Source of the DNA: SHLQ01 sp964494395
GTDB taxonomy: Bacteria > Actinomycetota > Acidimicrobiia > Acidimicrobiales > SHLQ01
Reading direction: 5' to 3'
NCBI GenBank assembly: GCA_964494395.1
Contig: CAZBTI010000105.1
Location: 1-12,651 of the forward strand
DNA length: 12,651 nucleotides
The first letter of the stretch is position 1. Each line of letters opens with the position of its first letter. A program made the position numbers and the translations under genes. The notes beneath the pieces are model-generated. The model did no database searches. It worked only from the letters and a program-made list of their open reading frames with translations, and was not told where the DNA came from. Positions 1 through 7,900 of this stretch are shown in pieces.

Positions 1-1
1 T

Positions 2-1615
2 GAAGACCGACTCGTACCCGGCGCTGTTGGCGATGGGCACGTCTCGTGGGGGTCGGCAGAATTCGTAGCAGCCGAGGAGATGGGCAGGGGGCGCGGCTTC
101 TGGTGGGCCCCCTCGGGCGGGCGCCTTGTGGTGTCCCGAGTCGACACGGAAATGGTCGACGAATGGTGGATCTCCTCACCGGAGAATCCAGCCGTCGCGC
201 CGCGGGCCATTCGCTACCCGGGCGCCGGAACGACCAACGCCGACGTGCAGCTGTGGGTCATCGATGTAGATGATGGCCCTGAGCGCCAACTCGATTGGGC
301 ACAAGGCGAGTTCGAATACCTCGCTGGTGTGCAATGGCTCACGATCGATGGCACGAGCGTTGTTCGATGCACCGTGCAGACCCGAGACCAGCGAACACTT
401 GCCATTCTCGACATCGACCCGGACTCTGGGGATGGGCAAGTTCTTCAACGAATCACCGACGCTCACTGGGTCGAGTTGCAAACAGGTACGCCTCGCCAGA
501 GCGACCTGGGCGTGATCACGGTGGTCGACGATGGGGCCTTTCGCAAGATCGCCATCGACGGCGAACCGATTGAGCACGGATTCAACGTTCGCAGCTTCGC
601 AGCTGTCGACGATGGCGCCGTCCTTGCTTTGATCACCCACGACGGCTCGGATTCGATCGTTGCGCGCCTCGGGATCGACGGGAGCGTCGAACAGCTCACC
701 GAGCCCGGCCGGATGGCGACGGTGGTCGCTAGCGGAGGGACCACCGTCATCACGACCGCTAGGCCCGACGGCGATACTTCCTATGAGGTGCGCTGGGCCG
801 ATGGCTCGACATCTTCGATCGCATCGGGAGCGGAGGCTCCCGGGTTCGATTGCACCCCGAGCTTTCACGTCGTGACCGATCGGGAATTGCACGCTGCACT
901 AACCCTCCCTTCGGGCCATGACGGCTCACCGCTTCCAGTTCTCCTCGATCCGTATGGCGGGCCGCACGCGCAACGGGTCCTTCGTACCCGAAACGCGTAC
1001 GCCACATCGCAGTGGTTTGCCGAGCAAGGGTTCGCAGTCGTCGTCATCGACGGTCGCGGAACGCCCAACCGTGGGCCGGCCTTTGAGCGCGAAATCTGGG
1101 GCGATTTCGCAACCAAGGTCCTCGATGACCAAATCGACGGGCTTTATGCACTGGCAGAGACCCGACCAGAACTCGACCTCTCTCGTGTCGGGATACGGGG
1201 TTGGTCGTTTGGCGGCTACCTTGCGGCACTCGCGGTGATGCGCCGTCCTGACGCTGTTCACGCCGCTGTTTCGGGAGCGCCGGTGACCGATTGGGCGTTG
1301 TACGACACCCATTACACCGAGCGATACATAGGGGACCCCGACGAGCATCCAGAGAACTACGAGGCGAGCAGCCTCCTGAACGAGGCCGCTGGCCTGTCGA
1401 GGCCGCTGATGCTGATCCACGGCCTCGCCGATGACAATGTGGTGGCAGCACACACGCTCAAGCTGTCACAGGCGTTGCTCGAGGCTGGCCGGCCCCACGA
1501 GGTTCTGCCATTGTCGGGGGTGACGCACATGACCCCGCAGGAGCAAGTGGCGGAGAATCTGCTCAACCTGCAGCGAGATTTCCTGCTTCGTCACCTCTCG
1601 AATACCAACGCTTAG
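2..1615 (+). CDS. S9 family serine peptidase (dipeptidyl-peptidase IV type), 5' truncated by window
   Basis: The reading frame is open from base 2, so the N-terminus lies upstream of the window; the first in-frame ATG at 80 is internal. The residues before it (VSWGSAEFVAAEEM, then GFWWAP) match the start of the DPP-IV beta-propeller, where the WG.AEF..QEEM motif carries the Glu pair that anchors a substrate amino terminus. The C-terminal part is an alpha/beta hydrolase. The nucleophile Ser is in GWSFGGY (Ser codon 1205-1207), the acid is the first Asp of HGLADDNV (1430-1432), and the His is in GVTHM (1526-1528). A complete S9 catalytic triad is therefore present, and the enzyme should be active. 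Known members release N-terminal dipeptides, often Xaa-Pro, from peptides. Whether this one is exported cannot be seen, because the N-terminus is missing. It is followed 10 bp later by the SDR gene on the same strand. Exact substrate specificity is unknown. Confidence 0.93.
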   Translation, partial: EDRLVPGAVGDGHVSWGSAEFVAAEEMGRGRGFWWAPSGGRLVVSRVDTEMVDEWWISSPENPAVAPRAIRYPGAGTTNADVQLWVIDVDDGPERQLDWAQGEFEYLAGVQWLTIDGTSVVRCTVQTRDQRTLAILDIDPDSGDGQVLQRITDAHWVELQTGTPRQSDLGVITVVDDGAFRKIAIDGEPIEHGFNVRSFAAVDDGAVLALITHDGSDSIVARLGIDGSVEQLTEPGRMATVVASGGTTVITTARPDGDTSYEVRWADGSTSSIASGAEAPGFDCTPSFHVVTDRELHAALTLPSGHDGSPLPVLLDPYGGPHAQRVLRTRNAYATSQWFAEQGFAVVVIDGRGTPNRGPAFEREIWGDFATKVLDDQIDGLYALAETRPELDLSRVGIRGWSFGGYLAALAVMRRPDAVHAAVSGAPVTDWALYDTHYTERYIGDPDEHPENYEASSLLNEAAGLSRPLMLIHGLADDNVVAAHTLKLSQALLEAGRPHEVLPLSGVTHMTPQEQVAENLLNLQRDFLLRHLSNTNA

Positions 1616-1625
1616 GACACCGCCA

Positions 1626-2390
1626 ATGGACGACCCAACCCAGCAATTTCGCCTCGATGAAAAGGTTGTGGTCCTCACGGGTGCCTCGTCGGGCCTCGGT
1701 GAGCGGTTCGCGCGCGTATGCGACGCTGCCGGAGCGAAGTTAGTCCTCGCCGCTCGTCGACTCGACCGATTGGAGTCACTCGCCGGAGAATTGTCGGATG
1801 CGATTGCTGTGCAGGCCGACTTCAGCACCGACGATGCCGCACCGCTGGTCGTTGAGGCCGCGCTGGGACAGTTTGGCGCGATCGATGTGGTGGTCAACAA
1901 CGCTGGCATCAGTCGAGCAATCAAGGCCATCGACGACGACCCCGACGGCTTTCGCCATGAACTACAGATCGACTTGGTCGCGCCCTACGACCTCGCTGCC
2001 CGCTCGGCGAAGTGGATGATCGAGAACGGTCGCACCGGTTCGATCATCAACACCGCGTCGGTGCTCGGCAAGGTGGCCGGTGGTCGACTTGCCATGGCCG
2101 GCTATGCCGCAGCAAAAGGAGGCCTCATTCAGCTCACTCGCGAACTGGCGAACCAGTGGGCTCGCAAGGGCATCCGGGTGAACGCAATCGGGCCAGGATT
2201 CTTCGAATCCGAGATGACCAGCGAGATGTTCAACGAGAAAGGTCTTGCCCTCATCAATAGCTCGACGCCGATGGGACGACACGGAGACACGCACGAACTC
2301 GACGGGGCGCTCCTGTATTTGGCCTCAGACGCCAGCAGCTACATGACCGGTCAAACCCTCTTCGTCGACGGGGGCTGGACCATCGTCTGA
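1626..2390 (+). CDS. SDR family NAD(P)-dependent oxidoreductase
   Basis: A complete 254-aa classical short-chain dehydrogenase, the usual length. The Rossmann nucleotide-binding motif TGASSGLG is at residues 18-25. The basic pair after strand beta-2 (LAARR, residues 41-45) suggests NADP(H) over NAD(H). NNAG is at 91-94, the catalytic Ser is probably S145 in INTASVLG, and Tyr160 and Lys164 form YAAAK. The C-terminal SDASSYMTGQTLFVDGGW is typical of FabG-like members. The tetrad Asn, expected in the helix alpha-4 N-L-x-x motif, appears to be Asp116. The ATG start lies 10 bp after the peptidase stop without a clear Shine-Dalgarno, so translation is probably coupled to the upstream gene. The substrate (3-oxoacyl, sterol or sugar alcohol) cannot be told from sequence. 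The gene converges on the minus-strand trio with only 2 bp between stop codons. Confidence 0.93.
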   Translation: MDDPTQQFRLDEKVVVLTGASSGLGERFARVCDAAGAKLVLAARRLDRLESLAGELSDAIAVQADFSTDDAAPLVVEAALGQFGAIDVVVNNAGISRAIKAIDDDPDGFRHELQIDLVAPYDLAARSAKWMIENGRTGSIINTASVLGKVAGGRLAMAGYAAAKGGLIQLTRELANQWARKGIRVNAIGPGFFESEMTSEMFNEKGLALINSSTPMGRHGDTHELDGALLYLASDASSYMTGQTLFVDGGWTIV

Positions 2391-2392
2391 TC

Positions 2393-2782
2393 TCACGATG
2401 ACTCGTTGAGCTCTTCCTTCCATGTTCGGAAGCGCTCGTGCTCGGTGCCTTTGGGCCCAATGCCGGTGCCCGAACCGTCGGGGTAGATGCGGAAGGTGTG
2501 GATCTGGTTGAGATCCGCATGGTGGAGGGCAACGTAACGCGAGTGCGCCTTGCGAGCTGGGCCGGCTCTCCACAGCAACCATGGCCCGATACGTCGCTTG
2601 TACATGATCTCGGGCTCACCGATGTCGGCACCCGCTTCCATCAGAGCATCGGGTGCCTCTACCCAAGCCGAAGCCGGGATGTTGTAGGTGGCGATCGGCA
2701 GGTCGGGCAGGTTCTCGGTGTGCACCGGGGTCGAGTCGACGGGCCGCTTATGCGCGGGCAGAGGCTTGTTGGATTCGCTCAC
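2393..2782 (-). CDS. Conserved-looking hypothetical protein, 129 aa, translationally coupled
   Basis: I do not recognise a family. I start it at GTG 2782-2780 (VSESNKPLPAHKRP), because this GTG overlaps the TGA of the binding-protein gene in a GTGA arrangement, the usual sign of translational coupling. A longer reading from 2911 would overlap that gene by more than 130 bp and adds an Arg-rich, low-quality N-terminus. The product is soluble, with no membrane segment or signal peptide. It has a disordered Pro/Lys-rich first 25 residues and a compact second half rich in His, Arg and Tyr (RYVALHHADLNQIHTFRIYP). The Gly-rich GSGTGIGPKG is not a P-loop. It ends WKEELNESS. Sharing an operon with the substrate-binding-fold protein suggests a joint role, but no reaction can be assigned. 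Confidence 0.8.
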   Translation of the reverse strand: MSESNKPLPAHKRPVDSTPVHTENLPDLPIATYNIPASAWVEAPDALMEAGADIGEPEIMYKRRIGPWLLWRAGPARKAHSRYVALHHADLNQIHTFRIYPDGSGTGIGPKGTEHERFRTWKEELNESS

Positions 2783-3636
2783 CCGACGAGACTGTCCGCT
2801 GTTGGAGCGATATCGATCCGGCCAAGGCGGTGCATGCGCTCGGCAACGCCGGACAGCATGTCGTGGCTGACCAGCGAGTCCGCCGCGGTCCATTCGACCT
2901 GGTCGCTCCACTCGGAGGCGCTATCGAGTTCGAGTTCGTAGCGGTCGACCACGATCCCGGCGAATCTGTCGTCGGAGGTAAGGGCAGCGGCCCGCTGACG
3001 GGCGATTACCGACAGAGCAGTTGCAGCCTCGGGTCGGGAATCGAGAAACGAGGTGCTCGCAACAACAGCGAAGCTCGGCCACGGGGTGGGCAAGACTCCA
3101 GCACGGGCGAACGTTCCATTCGAGACATAGGGCTGGGTCATCGACTTGTTCCACAAGAAAATCTCTGCGTCGCCTGCCGGAAGCGCCTCGAGTGCACCAT
3201 CGAGGCCACCGACAACGACGAAGTTGTCTTCGGTGATCTCCCAGCCTTCTTCCTCGGCGAGCACGCGAGCCATCAGGTCGGAGCCCGACCCGAATCGTGA
3301 AATGGCGAAGCGCTGGCCCTCGAGGTCTTCGACCGAAGTTTCAGCTTCAGAGCTGGCGACGTGGATGCCCCACATCAGCGGCGACTCGACCCAGATCGAT
3401 ATGAACCGACTCGGGTTGCCGTTGGCAATAGCGGTGACTGCACCTTCGGTCAGGGGAGTGGCCATATCGATCTCGCCAGCTTCCAACGCCCTCATGATTG
3501 CGCCGGTGCCGCCGGGGAAATCGATCCACTCGACGTCGTAGCCGGCTGTTGCGAATACGCCTTCTTCGATTGCCAACAACCAAGGCAAGTTGAAGTGTTC
3601 TGGAACCCCACCGATTCGGACGGTCGTATTGCTCAC
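2779..3636 (-). CDS. Type-2 periplasmic-binding-fold protein (NMT1/THI5-like), no signal peptide
   Basis: A 285-aa protein that starts directly in the first beta strand of a PBP2 fold: SNTTVRIGGVPEHFNLPW, then LAIEEGVFATAGYDVEW. That opening is characteristic of ABC-transporter substrate-binding proteins of the NMT1/THI5/SsuA type. The second half has the expected lobe (DLEGQRFAISRFGSGSD, residues 104-120). There is no signal peptide, lipobox or Tat motif, so the product is probably cytoplasmic. No permease or ATPase gene lies nearby, so a ligand sensor or an enzyme of THI5-like ancestry is as plausible as transport. I chose GTG 3636 because TAGCCT sits 7 nt before it and residues 2-10 already form strand 1. 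GTG 3657 would add only seven residues. Its stop overlaps the start of the downstream 129-aa gene, and it lies 30 bp after the upstream 151-aa gene. Ligand unknown. Confidence 0.82.
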   Translation of the reverse strand: MSNTTVRIGGVPEHFNLPWLLAIEEGVFATAGYDVEWIDFPGGTGAIMRALEAGEIDMATPLTEGAVTAIANGNPSRFISIWVESPLMWGIHVASSEAETSVEDLEGQRFAISRFGSGSDLMARVLAEEEGWEITEDNFVVVGGLDGALEALPAGDAEIFLWNKSMTQPYVSNGTFARAGVLPTPWPSFAVVASTSFLDSRPEAATALSVIARQRAAALTSDDRFAGIVVDRYELELDSASEWSDQVEWTAADSLVSHDMLSGVAERMHRLGRIDIAPTADSLVG

Positions 3637-3643
3637 GGCGTAA

Positions 3644-3649
3644 AGGCTA
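3644..3649 (-). promoter_or_regulatory. Putative leaderless -10 box (TAGCCT) for the binding-protein gene
   Basis: On the minus strand TAGCCT is followed by 7 nt (TTACGCC) and then GTG 3636. This fits a TAnnnT -10 element with transcription starting at or next to the start codon. No Shine-Dalgarno precedes the GTG, and no convincing -35 is seen. This would be an internal promoter of the trio. Confidence 0.4.
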
Positions 3650-3666
3650 CCGGGCACATGGGCTGT

Positions 3667-4122
3667 CTATCGCAACGGTTCAATCGTGGTGATGTAGTCG
3701 ACGCTTCGGCTCGCCAGTTCAAAGGGGAAGTCGGGGTCGTCGGTGTCGGGTTCGATCCACGCTTCGGAGACTCGGGTCCAGTTGTCGGCGCCGAAGAACA
3801 CACCCGCTTCGGCCTCGGGGCCGAGGTGCTTGCGCCACTTTTTCTCGACCTTCACGAGTCCTTTCACGACGGCCTCGTTCTGCTCGCGCTTGGAGTACTC
3901 GCTATGGAACCCGATCTCGACAGCATGACCTTGCTTGCCATCGACGTGGTGGCGGGCCAAGAGTTGCGCCTCATAGTGCTCTTTGGCTGCCTTCTCTTCG
4001 CCAAACCAGATCTTCACACCCCGTCGATGCGCACGAATCCGAGCGTCGTCGTACTCACTCGGCAGCAGGGCACGGATGTACTCCGCAACCTCATCGAATA
4101 CCGGCAGATCCACGACGCTCAC
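3667..4122 (-). CDS. Hypothetical protein, about 150 aa, first gene of the minus-strand trio
   Basis: I do not recognise a family. The soluble product opens DLPVFDEVAEYIRALLP and is strongly charged, with several Lys/Glu-rich helices (YSKREQNEAVVKGLVKVEKKW) and no membrane segment or signal peptide. Mixed motifs such as RRGVKIWFGEEKAAKEHYEAQLL suggest an alpha/beta domain rather than a coiled coil. Two GTG starts are possible: 4122 (VSVVDLPVF) and 4113 (VDLPVF). The second has TAGCGT exactly 7 nt upstream, the same leaderless geometry as its neighbours, so 4113 (148 aa) may be the true start. The stop TAG is 30 bp before the binding-protein start, so co-transcription is likely. It is divergent from the methyltransferase gene with about 80 bp between them. 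Confidence 0.8.
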   Translation of the reverse strand: MSVVDLPVFDEVAEYIRALLPSEYDDARIRAHRRGVKIWFGEEKAAKEHYEAQLLARHHVDGKQGHAVEIGFHSEYSKREQNEAVVKGLVKVEKKWRKHLGPEAEAGVFFGADNWTRVSEAWIEPDTDDPDFPFELASRSVDYITTIEPLR

Positions 4123-4126
4123 GCTA
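4121..4126 (-). promoter_or_regulatory. Putative leaderless -10 box (TAGCGT) for the 150-aa gene
   Basis: TAGCGT on the minus strand is followed by 7 nt and GTG 4113. No Shine-Dalgarno is present. If it is used, translation would start at 4113, and the upstream GTG 4122 would lie inside the promoter. Confidence 0.33.
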
Positions 4127-4187
4127 GCGCCGATGTGGTGGCTGAGCGTTAGGGAGACACGACAGGCTTGGCTCTGTGATCATGTGG

Positions 4188-4193
4188 TAGCCA
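4188..4193 (+). promoter_or_regulatory. Putative leaderless -10 box (TAGCCA) for the methyltransferase gene
   Basis: TAGCCA followed by TAAGAC and then ATG 4200, a 6-nt spacing. The last base departs from TAnnnT, so this is weaker than the boxes before valS and the binding-protein gene. A possible -35, TTGGCT, is at 4168-4173 with a 14-nt spacer, shorter than usual. Confidence 0.3.
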
Positions 4194-4199
4194 TAAGAC

Positions 4200-4877
4200 A
4201 TGAGCGATGCCCCTGATGGCCACGACCCAAATGAGTTATTGGAGATCGCCTATTCGGTCGAGACCCCTGACGACAGTAGGAACCTGTATCGACGGTGGGC
4301 GTCGACTTACGACGAAAGTTTCGTCGAGGCGAGTGGCTATGTGTATCACGACAACGTGGTCCACGCGTTTCTCGATGCTGGAGGGGCAGCCGGTGGCGCG
4401 GTGCTTGACGTGGGTTCTGGCACCGGGGTAGTCGGCGTGGCGCTCGGCGACCTGGGTGTGGACAATGTCGATGGCCTCGACATTTCGCCCGAAATGCTCG
4501 ACGTCGCTCGTGCCAAACAGACCGTCCACGGCACGCTTGCGTACCGGAACCTGATCAAAGCCGACCTGACCGCCGGGGTGCCGATCGAGGATGACACCTA
4601 CCACGGGTTGATCAGTGCGGGAGCGTTCACCCATGGGCACTTGGGCCCGGCCGCACTTGGCGAGATTATTCGAATCGCAGCACCCACGGCGTTGTGTGCG
4701 ATAGGGATCAACGAACACTTCTACGAAGAGCACCGCTTCGATGCGTGGTTCGCAGATGCGACACACGCTGGCCGGATTAGCTCGCCCGAGCTGGAAAGCG
4801 TACGCATCTACGATGCGCTCGACGGCGAACATGGAGGCACACGCGGTGTCGTCGCACTATTTACGGTGATCACCTAA
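4200..4877 (+). CDS. Class I SAM-dependent methyltransferase (METTL27/WBSCR27-like)
   Basis: A 225-aa Rossmann methyltransferase. Motif I VLDVGSGTG is at residues 68-76, and the acidic residue binding the SAM ribose is D94 in GLDISPEML. The post-motif region ADLTAGVPIEDDTYHGLISAGAF (split across 121-143) fits motifs II-III. The preceding YRRWASTYDESF (30-41) is the Y..WA..YD signature of the WBSCR27-like group. GAFTHGHLGP after strand 4 also recalls that group, so methylation of a small molecule is more likely than DNA or rRNA modification. The substrate cannot be assigned. ATG 4200 is the first start and has no Shine-Dalgarno. It is transcribed alone, divergent from the trio and convergent with valS, with 23 bp between stop codons and no obvious hairpin in that gap. 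Confidence 0.87.
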   Translation: MSDAPDGHDPNELLEIAYSVETPDDSRNLYRRWASTYDESFVEASGYVYHDNVVHAFLDAGGAAGGAVLDVGSGTGVVGVALGDLGVDNVDGLDISPEMLDVARAKQTVHGTLAYRNLIKADLTAGVPIEDDTYHGLISAGAFTHGHLGPAALGEIIRIAAPTALCAIGINEHFYEEHRFDAWFADATHAGRISSPELESVRIYDALDGEHGGTRGVVALFTVIT

Positions 4878-4900
4878 GCCACGGTGCAGACGCCCGAGAG

Positions 4901-7900
4901 TTACGCCAACCCGTCGAGCGCTACTTTGGCTGCGGCGAGGTCGGCTTCTGCTGCCGCGAGTAGGTCTCGGGTTTCTTGGACGAGGTGCGCGGGAGCGCCG
5001 TTGACGTAGCCGTCGTTCGACAGCTTGCCTTTGAAGCCACCGATCTGTTTCGTCTTCTGCTCGATGGTGGCCTCGATGCGTTCGCGGGCCATGTCGAGGT
5101 CGACTTCATCGGCCAACCCGGAAAGATCGACCTGGGATCCCTCAAAGGCGAACGGTAGCGACCCGTCGGGTAGGGCATCGTTGCTGTTGTGCACTTCGCC
5201 AACACCTGCCAGCGTCTCGACTAGGCCTTCCGTCGCGGTGATCAGGTCGAGGACCGGTGTAGGGGCATGCAAGATGATCTGCTGCTTTGGCTTGACGTTT
5301 TGACGTGATCGAAACGTTCGAATCTTCGTAATGAGATCGAAGGCTCGATCAAAATCTTCGATGACCGTGTCGTTTCGCAGACCGCTGGATTCGGGCCAGG
5401 CGGCGACCGCCAACAGGTCGCTCTCGGGCAGGTTCAGCCCGGCGACTTCACCTTCGCGGGCAGCAACGACGTGTGGCCACAACGACTCGGTGATGAACGG
5501 GCAAACCGGATGCATAAGACGCAAAGACGCATCGAGTACGGCGCCGAGCACGGCTTGTTGGACTCTGTCGTCGTCGATTGTGGGCTTGATGCCTTCGAGG
5601 TAACGGTCGCACACGTCGTGCCAGATGAAGTCATACAGCGTGTCGGCGTAGACATTGAACTGATACGTCTCGATGGCCTTTTCGAGCTGGGTGATCGTGG
5701 TGTCGAGACGGCACAGAATCCACTGGTCGATAAAGCTGGTCGAATTTGGATCGACTGGGTCGGCTGAAGCTTCGGCGCCGTCGAGGCGTCCGATAGCGAA
5801 GCGAACTGCGTTCCAGGTTTTGTTGGAGAAGTTGCGGCCAATGTCGAACTTGTTCGACGTGTTGCGAGCCAACGGCGCGTCGTCAGATGCTTGCGCGACG
5901 CCAGCGGCGACACCGTATGCGCTCACCATCAACTTGTTTGGATCGCCCGGACTTGCCTGTTCGGGGGCTGCGACCCGATGGCCGGCCTTGGTGGTAATGA
6001 ACTTCGGTGTGAATGCGTCGCCGCTGTGCGGGCACACCATGTCGACGGGCATGCGCACGTCTTGGGTGTCGGTGGTCATCTGCACGAGCGTGAAACGCAT
6101 CGCGTCGGCACCGTGGCTATAGATGATGTCGCGCGGATCGACGCCGTTCCCGAGGCTCTTCGACATCTTCTGGCCGTGGCCGTCTTGGACCATTGCGTGG
6201 ATGAACACATCGGTGAATGGAACATCGCCATCTTGGAAGTAGCGGTTGAACATCACCATGCGGCTCACCCACAGAGTGATGATTTCCCGGGCTGTGCTGA
6301 GAAGCGAGGTGGGGTTGAACGTGGTGAGAAGGTCCGAACCATCGCCTTGGGTCTCGGGGAAGTCTTCGGGGTACGGCCAACCCATGGTCGACATTGGCCA
6401 CAGCGCAGATGAGAACCAGGTGTCGAGTACGTCTGGGTCCCGCACGAATCCGTCGGATTCGAGTGCGGCGACTAGCCCAGCCTCGTCGAGTGAATCGTCG
6501 CTGCGATCGAGCCGGCGAAGGGTCGAATTATTCGGCACGCAAACGCTTTCGACGAACTCGGTCTCGGAGAGTCGTCGCACCGTGTGAATAGCCCCTGCCT
6601 CAGACCACGAGCTTGCTACTTGTGTGGCCGCACCAGCTTCTACACGTGTTAGGGCGTCGTTGAAACCAACGTTTGGATGTTGGCCGGAAGCGTCGACGAC
6701 GGTGCGACTCCATACGGGGATTTGGTGGCCCCACCAGAGTTGGCGGCTGATGCACCAGTCTCGGATGCCTTCGTGCCATTGCTGGAAGGTGCGGGCGTAG
6801 CGTTCGGGCACAAACCGGAGCTGTCCGTCACCGTTTGCATCGGTCGGGGTGTGTTCAGCTGCGCGTGTGGTCGCCTGGTCGCCGACCTGAGAGCGAAGCG
6901 CCGAACCGGCCAAGCGGTCATCGGATGCTGCGACGTACCACTGGTCGGAAAGCCACGGCTCGATCGGCACGTGGCTGCGGTAGCTGTGCCCGACCGAGTG
7001 GGGGTGATCGAGCACTTTCTCTAACAGGTCGTTCTTATCGAACCACGCAACGATTGCTTCGCGGGCCTCGTAGCGGTCCAAACCAATGAATGGGGCGGAC
7101 TCCTCGGAGGCGTCCTCCCAGCCGTACTGATCGCTGATCGAGGCGTCTGAGGCCATCACGTTGATCACCGGAAGGTCGTGGCGAAGACCAATTTCCCAGT
7201 CGTTGGGGTCATGGGCCGGGGTGACCTTGAGGAAACCGCTCGACATCTGTGCCTTGGCGTCGCTCGAATCGGGGTCGGGCAACACGACGTAGTTGTCGGA
7301 AATGATCGGAATTTTACGCCCGACGATCGGTAGGCGAACGGTCTTGCCGACGAGGTCGGCGGCCCGCGGGTCGTTTGGGTTGATCGCGACAGCGGTGTCG
7401 CCGAGCATGGTCTCCGGGCGAGTAGTTGCAACCGTGACATGGCCCGATCCATCGGCGAGCGGGTACCGGAGATACCACATGGAGCCGTCGATATCTTCCA
7501 TCTCGACCTCGTCGTCGGCGAGGGCGGTGCCGGTGACCGGATCCCAGTTGACGAGACGTTTCCCGCGATAGATCAGCCCGTCTTTGAACAGCACGTAGAA
7601 CGCATGGCGCACAGCAGTGGCGCACATCTCGTCCATGGTGAAACGAACTCGGTCGTAGTCACAGCTGGCCCCCATCTCGGAGAGTTGGCCAAGGATGGTC
7701 GCTTCGTACTCGTCCTTCCACTCTTGGATCTTCTCGATGAAGGCCTCACGGCCGAGTTCGAGTCGGGTCACGCCATTCTGCAGCAGTCGCTTCTCGACGA
7801 CGGTCTGAGTAGCGATGCCAGCGTGGTCGGTCCCAGGCATCCAGAGCGTGTTGAAGCCACGCATGCGGTGGTAGCGGGCTAACACGTCTTGGAGCGTGTT

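Noticed and set aside
80..82. ATG 80 as the start of the S9 peptidase
   Set aside because: It is internal: the residues before it match the propeller motif WG.AEF and the frame is open to base 2.
926..1453. 175-codon minus-strand frame opposite the S9 peptidase
   Set aside because: It lies opposite the catalytic domain, whose triad is intact on the plus strand.
2783..2911. Longer N-terminus for the 129-aa gene, starting at 2911
   Set aside because: It would overlap the binding-fold gene deeply and adds an Arg/Pro-rich segment typical of an out-of-frame reading. The GTGA overlap gives a better start.
2653..3300. 215-codon plus-strand frame
   Set aside because: Antisense to the binding-fold protein and the coupled 129-aa gene, and Gly/Arg-rich without motifs.
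3361..4152. 263-codon plus-strand frame across the trio
   Set aside because: Antisense to two genes with better protein character, with no ribosome site and no recognisable motif; one of the gene pair is a clear binding-fold protein.
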